This document shows, in pieces, positions 7,875-14,804 of a DNA stretch of 26,808 bases. Numbering within the stretch: position 1 is the first letter of the stretch; each line of letters starts with the position of its first letter. The notes under the pieces are model-generated. The model searched no databases, was not told where the DNA came from, and saw only the letters and a list, made by a program, of their open reading frames with translations. Source of the DNA: LH-M37 sp032251315 (GTDB lineage: Bacteria; Pseudomonadota; Gammaproteobacteria; SZUA-229); contig JAVVEE010000032.1 in NCBI GenBank assembly GCA_032251315.1, positions 1-26,808 on the forward strand. The letters are read 5' to 3'. Position numbers and translations under genes: made by a program.

Positions 7875-8515
7875 AATGGAGTCTTAGGCCGGAATATAAA
7901 ATAGGGTTTGGCAGCGTAGTAGTCGCGCTGGTGCTGCTGCAATCGGCCTGTAGTTATCGCCTTGAAACGACACGCCAGACCCCTGAAAACTGGCCCCAGA
8001 CTGTGGCGCAAAGGCAGCAGCTGTCGGCCTGGAAGTTAACCGGCCGGCTGGGTATTCAAACCGAAAATGAAGGCGGCAGTCTGGACCTCTTCTGGAATCA
8101 GCAGGGCGAGCGCTACAAAATCCGCCTAATTGCCGCTCTGGGCCAGGGCACTATTTTGATTCAGGGTGGCGCCGGCGGGGTGTGGCTTAAAACCGCTGAA
8201 GGCGAAGTCTACGCTGACAGTGCCGACGAACTCCTGGCCTCCAGTCTGGGCGTGCCGGTGCCGATTTCGGGCCTGCGCGCCTGGTTACGCGGTATTCCCG
8301 CCGAAGATCTGCCGGTGCGGAAGCAGTCCTGGAATGACCAGGGGCAATTGCACCGCCTGATCCAGGGTGGCTGGAACATAGAGATGTCGGAGTATAAAAA
8401 AGTTGAGGCGCAGATCCTGCCGCATGCGTTTTATCTGAGTCGCGATGATCGCCCCGAGCTTGCCATTCGCCTGCTGATTCGGCAATGGACACTGCTCGAT
8501 AGCGAGGCGGTATGA
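7871..8515 (+). CDS. lolB: Outer-membrane lipoprotein receptor LolB
   Basis: LolB takes lipoproteins from the periplasmic carrier LolA and inserts them in the outer membrane. The 214-residue protein starts at the ATG that overlaps the upstream stop (ATGA). The longer frame back to 7802 lies inside the upstream gene and is not used here. A signal peptide ends in VVVALVLLQSAC, with Cys27 as lipidation site. The mature part contains the LolB-type WKLTGRLGIQTENEGGSLDLFWNQ segment and a beta-rich body. The stop overlaps ispE in another ATGA, so lbcA-like, lolB and ispE are translationally coupled. Confidence 0.93.
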   Translation: MKWSLRPEYKIGFGSVVVALVLLQSACSYRLETTRQTPENWPQTVAQRQQLSAWKLTGRLGIQTENEGGSLDLFWNQQGERYKIRLIAALGQGTILIQGGAGGVWLKTAEGEVYADSADELLASSLGVPVPISGLRAWLRGIPAEDLPVRKQSWNDQGQLHRLIQGGWNIEMSEYKKVEAQILPHAFYLSRDDRPELAIRLLIRQWTLLDSEAV

Positions 8516-9390
8516 GCGAGCTGCCCCTGATCTGGCCGGCACCGGCCAAACTCAATCTGTTATTGCACATCACCGGTCAGCGCGCCGACGGCTACCACGA
8601 ACTGCAAACAGTGTTTCAGTTTCTGGATTACGGTGATGAGCTGCGTTTTGAGCCAGGGCCGGACACGAAAATACAGCGTATTGATGATAATGCAGGCATT
8701 CCCGCCGAAGACGACCTGGTGGTCAGGGCCGCCAGAGCATTGCAGCAGTACTGTGATTGCCGGCAGGGCGTGGATATTTATCTGCATAAAAAACTGCCGA
8801 TGGGCGCCGGTCTGGGTGGAGGCAGTTCAGATGCCGCGACCACCCTGCACGCACTCAATCGGATCTGGGGCTGCGGGCTGAACGATGAGGCGCTGGCCGC
8901 GATCGGCCTGAAACTGGGCGCCGATGTCCCCGTATTTATCCATGGCTTTTCGGCGTTTGCCGAAGGCGTGGGCGAAAAACTGACCCCGCTCGACCTGGAA
9001 CAGCCCTGGTATCTGGTGATAACACCCGATATTCATGTCTCAACCGCAGCAATCTTCGGTGATTTTGAATTGACACGCGATTGCCCAGCCATCAGAATAT
9101 GCGGCCTTCCAGATACTCGCTGGGATAATGTCTGCGTCCCCGTCGTGGTGAAGCATTATCCGGCAATAGCGACAGCACTGGAAATTCTCGGGCGCTATGC
9201 CGAGGCGCGCATGAGCGGTACCGGTGCATCGGTGTTTGCAGCCTTTGACAGTGAGGCCGAAGCGCAACAGGTTCGGGATAAATTAAAAGGCTTCGGACAC
9301 GCCGGAGCAGAGATGCCCGAATCGTGGCAATGCTTTATCGCCCGGGGCGTGAATCAGTCGCCTCTGCGAGCACAACTGAACAGTCTGTAA
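8512..9390 (+). CDS. ispE: 4-diphosphocytidyl-2-C-methyl-D-erythritol kinase
   Basis: IspE phosphorylates CDP-methylerythritol in the MEP isoprenoid pathway. The protein has 292 residues and a GHMP-kinase fold. Lys13 lies in PAKLNL and the ATP-binding glycine loop PMGAGLGGGSSDAA is at 96-109. The catalytic-type Asp138 is in GADVPVF, and a C-terminal MSGTGASVFAAF motif is present. The start overlaps the lolB stop by four bases. tRNA-Gln and prs follow, as in Pseudomonas. Confidence 0.96.
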   Translation: MSELPLIWPAPAKLNLLLHITGQRADGYHELQTVFQFLDYGDELRFEPGPDTKIQRIDDNAGIPAEDDLVVRAARALQQYCDCRQGVDIYLHKKLPMGAGLGGGSSDAATTLHALNRIWGCGLNDEALAAIGLKLGADVPVFIHGFSAFAEGVGEKLTPLDLEQPWYLVITPDIHVSTAAIFGDFELTRDCPAIRICGLPDTRWDNVCVPVVVKHYPAIATALEILGRYAEARMSGTGASVFAAFDSEAEAQQVRDKLKGFGHAGAEMPESWQCFIARGVNQSPLRAQLNSL

Positions 9391-9439
9391 GGGAACGCCA
9401 GGCTGTTTTTATCTCTATGAGATAGATTTGAAAATTTAT

Positions 9440-9514
9440 TGGGCCGTCGCCAAGCGGTAAGGCACCAGGTTTTGATCCTGGCATGCGCAGGTTCGAATCC
9501 TGCCGGCCCAGCCA
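9440..9514 (+). tRNA. tRNA-Gln (anticodon TTG)
   Basis: The 75-base gene folds as a cloverleaf. The acceptor arm TGGGCCG pairs with CGGCCCA (9504-9510), with discriminator G and an encoded CCA. The anticodon stem CCAGG/CCTGG holds the loop TTTTGAT with TTG at 9472-9474, and the T-loop TTCGAAT is normal. The weak start pair T-A resembles E. coli tRNA-Gln. It lies between ispE and prs, a common site for this tRNA gene. Confidence 0.95.
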
Positions 9515-9519
9515 TACAT

Positions 9520-9545
9520 AAAACTCACATCTAGTGAGTTTTTAA
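9520..9545 (+). terminator. Intrinsic terminator after tRNA-Gln
   Basis: The perfect 9-bp stem AAAACTCAC (9520-9528) / GTGAGTTTT (9534-9542) has a 5-base loop ATCTA and ends in a short T run. It follows the tRNA by 5 bases. The arms are not GC-rich, so strength may be modest. Confidence 0.7.
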
Positions 9546-9572
9546 CAAATTAAACCGGCAGTGTGAGAACAT

Positions 9573-9670
9573 AGGTTCGACAAAATCGCCGGGAGCGATT
9601 TTGAACAGCCGCAGGCTGCCCGAAGGGTAAAATACACGATGTATTTTATAAATCCTGCCGGCCCAGCCAT
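9573..9670. repeat. Interrupted duplicate of tRNA-Gln 3' end with hairpin-rich insert
   Basis: Bases 9651-9670 repeat the last 20 bases around the tRNA 3' end (9496-9515) exactly. The tRNA bases AGGTTCGA just before that point (9489-9496) also reappear at 9573-9580. Between the two parts lie about 71 extra bases (9581-9651). The insert contains three perfect hairpins: CAAAATCGC/GCGATTTTG (9581-9589 with 9595-9603), CAGCC/GGCTG (9606-9610 with 9614-9618) and TAAAATACA/TGTATTTTA (9628-9636 with 9640-9648). This looks like a second T-arm split by a small palindromic element, or an att-like remnant. There is no gene in it. Confidence 0.7.
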
Positions 9671-9732
9671 TTTATATATGCCTGTGTGATGGGTATGCTA
9701 ATACACAACACAACACGAGACGCAAAATAGTG

Positions 9733-10692
9733 ATGCATGATCAAGATAGTCCGTTAAGGCTTTTTACTGGTAACGCTAATCCCGAGCTAGCCAAAAAAAT
9801 CGCCAAAAGACTGAATAGCCCGCTGGGGAAAATCAGTGTGGATCGATTTAGTGATGGAGAGATCTGCGTCGAAGTGCTGGAAAACGTCCGGGGCAGGGAT
9901 GTCTTTATTATTCAGCCGACCTGCACACCCTGTAATGATAATCTGATGGAGCTCATGGTGATGATTGATGCCATGCGCCGAGCCTCCGCCAAACGCGTGA
10001 CCGCAGTGATTCCCTATTATGGTTATTCGCGTCAGGATCGCAAACCCCGTTCAGTCAGGGTGCCGATTACCGCCAAGGTGGTCGCCAACATGCTGGCAAG
10101 CGTGAAGCTCAACCGCCTGCTGACTGTCGATTTGCATGCCGATCAGATTCAGGGCTTTTTCGATATTCCTATCGACAACGTCTACGCTTCACCAATTTTA
10201 CTGGCGGATGTGTGGCAGCAGCGCTATGAAGATTTGCTGGTGGTTTCACCCGATGTCGGCGGCGTGGTTCGGGCCAGGGCCCTGGCCAAGCGTCTGGGTG
10301 ATGCCGATCTGGCGATTATCGATAAGCGCCGTCCCAAGGCCAATGTTTCTGAAGTGATGAATATTATCGGCGACGTGGAAGGCAAAAACTGCGTACTGGT
10401 GGATGATCTGGTCGATACCGCAGGCACGCTGTGCAAAGCCGCCGCTGCCCTGAAAAATGAGGGCGCCAAAAGTGTTTCGGCCTACTGTACGCATCCGGTT
10501 TTATCCGGCAATGCGATTGAGAATATCAGTGATTCCGTTTTGAATGAACTGGTGGTGACCGACACCATTCCGCTGAGCGAAGCCGCGCAGCAATGCTCAC
10601 AGATTCGACAGGTTTCCATTGCTGCGATGCTGGCGGAGACCATTCGCCGCATCCATCAGGAAGAGTCGGTCAGTGATATGTATATCGATTAA
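9733..10692 (+). CDS. prs: Ribose-phosphate pyrophosphokinase
   Basis: Prs makes PRPP from ribose-5-phosphate and ATP for purine, pyrimidine, histidine, tryptophan and NAD synthesis. The protein has 319 residues from the ATG at 9733; a GTG one codon upstream is an alternative start. Visible are FTGNANPELA near the N terminus, the flexible-loop segment YYGYSRQDRKPRSVRVPITAKVVA, VDLHADQIQGFF (near 132-143) and the PRPP-binding loop VLVDDLVDTAGT near 221-232. The Lys in RQDRKPR replaces the more common Arg, a mild change. It lies between tRNA-Gln and rplY, as in related genomes. Confidence 0.97.
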   Translation: MHDQDSPLRLFTGNANPELAKKIAKRLNSPLGKISVDRFSDGEICVEVLENVRGRDVFIIQPTCTPCNDNLMELMVMIDAMRRASAKRVTAVIPYYGYSRQDRKPRSVRVPITAKVVANMLASVKLNRLLTVDLHADQIQGFFDIPIDNVYASPILLADVWQQRYEDLLVVSPDVGGVVRARALAKRLGDADLAIIDKRRPKANVSEVMNIIGDVEGKNCVLVDDLVDTAGTLCKAAAALKNEGAKSVSAYCTHPVLSGNAIENISDSVLNELVVTDTIPLSEAAQQCSQIRQVSIAAMLAETIRRIHQEESVSDMYID

Positions 10693-10735
10693 ATAGCTAT
10701 ATCGCACCTTTGCCGGGGTGCGGATAAAAAATTCT

Positions 10736-10857
10736 GGAAGGGCCTGAAGCAGGTCCATTCGAAGGACGAATGATTAAATCATTCCGATAATCACTTCCCT
10801 GGTCGCGAGGAAGTATTTATAACCGCTGTCGCTAAAGGCAGCATTTTGGAGAAGATT
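10736..10857 (+). promoter_or_regulatory. Structured 5' leader of rplY, possible L25 autoregulatory leader
   Basis: The leader can form a multi-branched structure closed by GGAAG (10736-10740) with CTTCC (10794-10798). Inside are a CCTG-AAG-CAGG hairpin (10743-10753), a CATTCG/CGAATG hairpin (10756-10772) and further pairing around TGATTAAATCA. ACTTCC (10793-10798) can instead pair with GGAAGT (10809-10814), which excludes the closing stem. A last hairpin GCTGTC/GGCAGC sits just before the GGAG ribosome binding site at 10848. Ribosomal-protein leaders upstream of L25 genes have been reported in gammaproteobacteria; identity with that family is an inference. Confidence 0.5.
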
Positions 10858-11505
10858 ATGACTATTGAATTAAACGTTGTTATGCGTGATGACCTGGGGA
10901 AAGGTGCGAGCCGCCGCCTGCGTCACGCTGGCAAATTACCGGCCATTATTTATGGCGAAGGCAAAGATCCGGTCAGTATTACACTGGAGCAGAAAGACGT
11001 GCAGTACGTTTTGCCTAATGAAGCTTTGTATTCGCAAATAATCAGCCTGAATATGGACGGTAAAAAAGAGAATGTGCTGCTGCGTGATATCCAGTATCAC
11101 CCGTTCAAAATAGATGTGATGCATCTTGATTTCCTGCGCTTTGATGCCACTCATGCTGTGCATGTACATGTGCCTTTACACTTCCTGGGTGAAGAAGAAT
11201 CACCTGCAGTGAAAACCGAAGACGGCGTCTTTAACCATGTACTCATGGAAGTGGAAGTGGAATGTCTGCCCAAGGATATTCCCTCCTTCATAGACGTGGA
11301 TCTTTCAGGCATGCATGTCAACGACGTTGTCCATTTGTCAGACCTTAAGCTGCCTGAGGGCGTTGAACTGCTGGCGCTTAAACACGGTGAAGAATACGAC
11401 ACCGCGGTCGTCAGTGTACACGTGCGTCGAGTCAGTGCCGCCACTGAAGAAGAAGGTGCTCCTGCTGCTCCTGCTGCGCCATCTGAAGGCGAAGAAGGCA
11501 GCTAG
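10858..11505 (+). CDS. rplY: 50S ribosomal protein bL25, long (CTC) form
   Basis: bL25 binds 5S rRNA in the large subunit. The protein has 215 residues: an N-terminal 5S-binding domain of about 95 residues (from TIELNVVMRDDLGKGASRRLRHAGKLPAIIYG), a C-terminal TL5/CTC beta domain and an acidic Ala/Glu-rich tail ending EGEEGS. I chose the ATG at 10858 because the TTG at 10846, which also opens the frame, runs straight into GGAGAAG. That sequence is clearly the ribosome binding site, with GGAG at 10848-10851. It is followed 23 bases later by pth. Confidence 0.96.
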   Translation: MTIELNVVMRDDLGKGASRRLRHAGKLPAIIYGEGKDPVSITLEQKDVQYVLPNEALYSQIISLNMDGKKENVLLRDIQYHPFKIDVMHLDFLRFDATHAVHVHVPLHFLGEEESPAVKTEDGVFNHVLMEVEVECLPKDIPSFIDVDLSGMHVNDVVHLSDLKLPEGVELLALKHGEEYDTAVVSVHVRRVSAATEEEGAPAAPAAPSEGEEGS

Positions 11506-11528
11506 GTCTCTGCGGGTGCAATCTCGAT

Positions 11529-12122
11529 ATGGTTGAGCGATGTATTGATCTCAAGCTGATAGTGGGGCTGGGTAATCCCGGCTCCGAATACACTGAAACC
11601 CGGCACAATGCCGGGTTTTGGTTTGTTGAGGCGCTGGCTTCTGCCTGCGGCGTGTCGTTTCGCCAGGAGAAAAAGTTTCTCGGTGAAGTCGCCAAAATCA
11701 ACATCGGCGGGCGCGATATCTGGCTGTTGAAACCGCAGACCTTTATGAATCGCAGCGGTCAGGCGATCAAAAGTCTGTTGTCCTTTTATCGCCTGCAGCC
11801 GGAAAACGTCCTGGTTGCCCATGATGAACTTGATCTTGAAGCCGGTGATATAAAGCTCAAGACCGGGGGCGGTCACGGCGGGCACAACGGTCTGCGCGAT
11901 ACCATCGCGCATCTGGGCACCAAAGAGTTTCATCGTCTGCGTATCGGCATCGGCCACCCCGGCAGCAAAGATCAGGTGGTGGACTATGTGCTGCATCGTC
12001 CATCCCTGGACGAGCGCATTGCCATTGACCTCGGTATTCGTGAAGCGCGGGCGGTGATGCCCCTGCTGGCAGAAGGTGCGATGGAAAAAGCCATGCACCA
12101 GCTGCATTCAAAATCAAAATGA
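11529..12122 (+). CDS. pth: Peptidyl-tRNA hydrolase
   Basis: Pth frees tRNA from peptidyl-tRNA that drops off ribosomes. The protein has 197 residues and begins near the typical N terminus with LKLIVGLGNPGSEYTETRHNAG. The expected catalytic residues are visible: Asn16, His26 and Asp99 (AHDELDLEAG). The conserved GGGHGGHNGLRDT is also present. The first six residues are an extension compared with E. coli, and no other in-frame ATG lies nearby. It sits between rplY and ychF, as in most gammaproteobacteria. Confidence 0.97.
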   Translation: MVERCIDLKLIVGLGNPGSEYTETRHNAGFWFVEALASACGVSFRQEKKFLGEVAKINIGGRDIWLLKPQTFMNRSGQAIKSLLSFYRLQPENVLVAHDELDLEAGDIKLKTGGGHGGHNGLRDTIAHLGTKEFHRLRIGIGHPGSKDQVVDYVLHRPSLDERIAIDLGIREARAVMPLLAEGAMEKAMHQLHSKSK

Positions 12123-12174
12123 TATTTACACATTGTCAAAGTCGACAATATTTCTAAGGTACAGGTATTAAAGT

Positions 12175-13266
12175 ATGGGATTCAAATGTGGCATTGTCGG
12201 TTTACCCAATGTAGGTAAATCCACCCTGTTTAATGCGCTCACCAAGGCCGGCATTCAGGCCGAGAACTATCCGTTCTGCACCATTGAGCCGAATGTGGGC
12301 GTGGTGGCATTGCCCGACCCGCGTCTGGACAAGCTGGCGGAAATTGTGAAGCCGCAACGGGTTTTACCCACCACCATGGAGTTCGTCGACATTGCCGGGC
12401 TGGTGGCGGGCGCGTCCAAGGGCGAGGGGCTGGGCAACCAGTTCCTGGCCAATATCCGGGAAACCGATGCGATTGCCCATGTGGTACGTTGCTTCGATAA
12501 CGACGACATCGTCCACGTCGAAGGCAAAATCTCCCCGCGCAATGATATTGAAGTGATCGAGACCGAGCTGGCACTGTCTGATCTGGAGACGGTGGAAAAA
12601 TCGCTCCACCGCCTCGCCAAGATGGCCAAGGGCGGCGACAAGGCGGCGGTAGCCAAGCAGGCGCTGTTGCTGAGAGTGCAGACCCAGCTGGACGCCGGCA
12701 AGCCGGTACGGGCCATGGGGCTGAGTGCCGAAGAAGCTGCGATGCTGTATGAGTTTCACCTGCTCACGCTCAAGCCGGTGATGTACATCGCCAACGTCAA
12801 TGAAGACGGGTTCGAAAACAACCCCTATCTGGATGAAGTGCAGCAGATCGCCAAGGAGGAGGGCGCCATCGTGGTGCCGGTATGCGCCGCTATTGAAGAG
12901 GAGCTGATCGAGCTGAGTGACGAGGAGCGCGACGAATTCCTGCAGGAGCTGGGCCTGGAAGAGCCGGGCCTGAACCGCGTTATCCGCGCCGGCTACCAGT
13001 TGCTGGGGCTGCAAACCTACTTCACCGCAGGCGTGAAAGAGGTCAGGGCCTGGACCGTCGCCGTAGGCGCCACCGCCCCCAAGGCAGCAGCGGTGATCCA
13101 CACCGACTTCGAACGCGGCTTTATTCGCGCGGAAACCATCGCTTATCAGGACTTTATTGATAATAATGGCGAGCAGGGCGCAAAGGAAGCAGGTAAATTA
13201 CGCGTTGAAGGCAAAGACTATATCGTCAAGGATGGCGATGTCCTGCATTTCAGGTTTAATGTTTAA
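12175..13266 (+). CDS. ychF: Redox-regulated ribosome-associated ATPase YchF (Obg/OLA1 family)
   Basis: YchF is a P-loop NTPase of the Obg superfamily that prefers ATP and binds ribosomes. It acts in translation and stress responses. The protein has 363 residues: the P-loop GLPNVGKST (9-17), NYPFCTIEPNVG, the DIAGLVAGASKGEGLGN switch II region, a coiled-coil insert with LETVEKSLHRLAK, the NVNE motif that stands in for NKxD, and a C-terminal TGS domain (from about AWTVAVGATAPKAA). It is 52 bases after pth, and a tRNA-Met gene follows. Confidence 0.97.
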   Translation: MGFKCGIVGLPNVGKSTLFNALTKAGIQAENYPFCTIEPNVGVVALPDPRLDKLAEIVKPQRVLPTTMEFVDIAGLVAGASKGEGLGNQFLANIRETDAIAHVVRCFDNDDIVHVEGKISPRNDIEVIETELALSDLETVEKSLHRLAKMAKGGDKAAVAKQALLLRVQTQLDAGKPVRAMGLSAEEAAMLYEFHLLTLKPVMYIANVNEDGFENNPYLDEVQQIAKEEGAIVVPVCAAIEEELIELSDEERDEFLQELGLEEPGLNRVIRAGYQLLGLQTYFTAGVKEVRAWTVAVGATAPKAAAVIHTDFERGFIRAETIAYQDFIDNNGEQGAKEAGKLRVEGKDYIVKDGDVLHFRFNV

Positions 13267-13289
13267 TTCTCATCAGTGCAGTGTTTTTA

Positions 13290-13318
13290 TTGACACCACG
13301 GCCGCAAAAGTACAAAAT
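13290..13318 (+). promoter_or_regulatory. Candidate promoter of tRNA-Met, overlapped by inverted repeat
   Basis: A consensus -35 TTGACA (13290-13295) lies 17 bases before CAAAAT (13313-13318), placing the start near 13325, 12 bases before the tRNA. An inverted repeat GGCCGCA (13300-13306) / TGCGGCC (13320-13326) lies across the spacer and start point. It could be a ychF transcript-end hairpin or a site affecting the promoter. Confidence 0.55.
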
Positions 13319-13336
13319 CTGCGGCCTTCAAAACAT

Positions 13337-13413
13337 GGTTATGTAGCTCAGTTGGTTAGAGCATCGCATTCATAATGCGGGGGTCGGTGGTTCAAGTCCA
13401 CCCATAACCACCA
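13337..13413 (+). tRNA. tRNA-Met, elongator (anticodon CAT)
   Basis: The 77-base cloverleaf has acceptor GGTTATG/CATAACC, D-arm GCTCAGTTGGTTAGAGC, anticodon loop TTCATAA with CAT at 13371-13373, T-arm GGTGG/CCACC and an encoded CCA. The elongator type is favoured because the first acceptor pair is a normal G-C and the anticodon stem lacks the three G-C pairs of initiator tRNA. tRNA-Ile2 with a modified C is less likely from overall similarity. Confidence 0.93.
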
Positions 13414-13581
13414 TTTTTTAAACAACCCTCTGTAAATTACAGTTCATCCGGTTGCAAAGTCGAGATCTCGTTGCTTTCAGGCAGTGGGATTGTTTTAGTA
13501 TTTATTTATTTCCCCTCTATACTTTATACCTGTGAATTAACGTGTATCGGGGTGTGTCTCCATGCATTTTTAGGATGCTCT

Positions 13582-14055
13582 ATGTTCGGTTTGTTCAAGC
13601 AGAAGAACGATAAGCAGCTCGATGTTGTGATTATGCGGGTGGGTTCCGCTCTGCATAAGCAGGTCAGGTCGGCGGCGGATAAGGTCAATCAGGCGAACAG
13701 GAAGTCGGTGTTCAAGCGCATGGATGATGCGCTCACCGCCGGTTATCTGTTTGGGTATGTGCAGGCTGCCTTTGCAGAGCTCTCGCTGACGGAGAAGGAG
13801 ATGGATGCCTGCATGCGCAAGATATTTGACGGTATCTTTCCCGACGAAGGCTACGCTTACGTGATGTCGCAGATCGATCAGCTGAATAATGCCGATGATA
13901 TGGGGCTGAACATGAAGATCGAGGAGCTCGCCATCAAGTTCGGTCAGGGCATTGATCTGGGTGAGAATGATGCCAAGGTGAATGGCGGCGGACTGGAGGT
14001 GGCGAGCAGTCTGTTACTGTATTTGAGCTCAGGCAAGATAAGGGACGCCGGCTAG
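13582..14055 (+). CDS. Unknown cytoplasmic protein, 157 residues
   Basis: I do not recognise this family. The frame opens at a TTG at 13471, but the ATG at 13582 is preceded by AGGA at a good distance and begins MFGLFKQKNDKQ, a start typical of small soluble proteins. The extra upstream residues are hydrophobic and Cys-rich and look non-coding. The protein is mostly helical, with charged residues throughout, a GYLFGYVQAAFAELSLTEKEMDACMRK segment (roughly 51-77) and no transmembrane part. The last codons run into a palindromic repeat that begins at the stop codon. Confidence 0.65.
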   Translation: MFGLFKQKNDKQLDVVIMRVGSALHKQVRSAADKVNQANRKSVFKRMDDALTAGYLFGYVQAAFAELSLTEKEMDACMRKIFDGIFPDEGYAYVMSQIDQLNNADDMGLNMKIEELAIKFGQGIDLGENDAKVNGGGLEVASSLLLYLSSGKIRDAG

Positions 14056-14137
14056 GAGGCTGTCAGGTTTAGGGGGGGTTGAAGCAAGGCTGCTCTCACA
14101 CTTTCGCAGCCAATTCATCCTGAATCCGACAGCCTCC
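14055..14137. repeat. MITE-like palindromic element, short copy
   Basis: Perfect 10-base terminal inverted repeats GGAGGCTGTC (14055-14064) and GACAGCCTCC (14128-14137) enclose a further inner hairpin GGCTGC/GCAGCC. The left end AGGTTTAGGGGG-GTTGAAGC and the right end CTTTCGCAGCC..TCATCCTGAATCC match a longer copy at 21415-21573 that has about 75 extra central bases. The left end starts on the last base of the upstream stop codon, so it may also serve as a transcript 3' structure. Confidence 0.7.
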
Positions 14138-14177
14138 CGGGTGCATTTTCCGATCATGAGACCCGTCCGCTACGGAG

Positions 14178-14206
14178 TTTCGTAAAAATATTTAAATTCG
14201 TATAAA
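14178..14206 (+). promoter_or_regulatory. Candidate promoter of purE
   Basis: TTTCGT (14178-14183) and TATAAA (14201-14206) are separated by 17 bases, about 40 bases before the purE start. The -10 is good and the -35 poor. I see no clear PurR-type operator. Confidence 0.4.
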
Positions 14207-14247
14207 ATGCTGTGTTTTTTTCTCTACGTATCTATGGGTAGTCAATA

Positions 14248-14742
14248 ATGGCAACACTTAAAGTTGGTGTGGTGATGGGTAGTCAGAGTGACTGGCCGGT
14301 GATGGAGCACGCGGTTCAGCAGCTGCAGGCTTTCGGTGTGCCTTATGAAGCGCGCGTGGTGTCGGCGCATCGAACTCCGGATTTACTGTTTGATTATGCC
14401 GCCGGTGCCCGAGCCAACGGCCTGGCCTGCATTATCGCCGGTGCCGGCGGTGCCGCCCATCTGCCGGGTATGCTGGCGGCCAAATCGACCGTGCCCATTC
14501 TGGGCGTACCCGTGCCATCGAAATACCTGAAGGGCATGGATTCGCTACTGTCTATCGTGCAGATGCCCAAAGGCATTCCGGTGGCGACCTTTGCCATTGG
14601 TGAAGCCGGAGCGGTTAATGCGGCGCTGTACGCGATATCGATGCTGGCGATAACCGATTCGGCGCTGGCCGACAAACTTGATCTGTTCCGTAAGAAACAG
14701 CAGGAGGCGGTGCTGGCGATGTCACTGCCACCGCAAAGCTGA
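14248..14742 (+). CDS. purE: N5-carboxyaminoimidazole ribonucleotide mutase
   Basis: PurE converts N5-CAIR to CAIR in purine synthesis. The 164-residue protein is class I PurE: GSQSDWPVM (11-19), the active-site SAHRTP (39-44, with His41) and AGAGGAAHLPGM (65-75). It lies 62 bases before purK, the enzyme that makes its substrate, so the pair is probably one transcript. Confidence 0.97.
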   Translation: MATLKVGVVMGSQSDWPVMEHAVQQLQAFGVPYEARVVSAHRTPDLLFDYAAGARANGLACIIAGAGGAAHLPGMLAAKSTVPILGVPVPSKYLKGMDSLLSIVQMPKGIPVATFAIGEAGAVNAALYAISMLAITDSALADKLDLFRKKQQEAVLAMSLPPQS

Positions 14743-14804
14743 TTGATACTCCCGCCCTTATTCCGAATCCCTCTACAGGCAGAACCGCGATTAACACGAC
14801 TACG

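Noticed and set aside
9496..9670. CRISPR-like or second functional tRNA reading of the direct repeat
   Set aside because: There are only two copies, and the second lacks the acceptor 5' half, D-arm and anticodon arm.
10703..10722. CGCACC/GGTGCG stem after prs as terminator
   Set aside because: The stem is followed by an A run and not a T run, so it is not a standard intrinsic terminator on the plus strand.
10846..10857. TTG start for rplY
   Set aside because: The TTG is followed at once by GGAGAAG, which is the ribosome binding site of the ATG at 10858.
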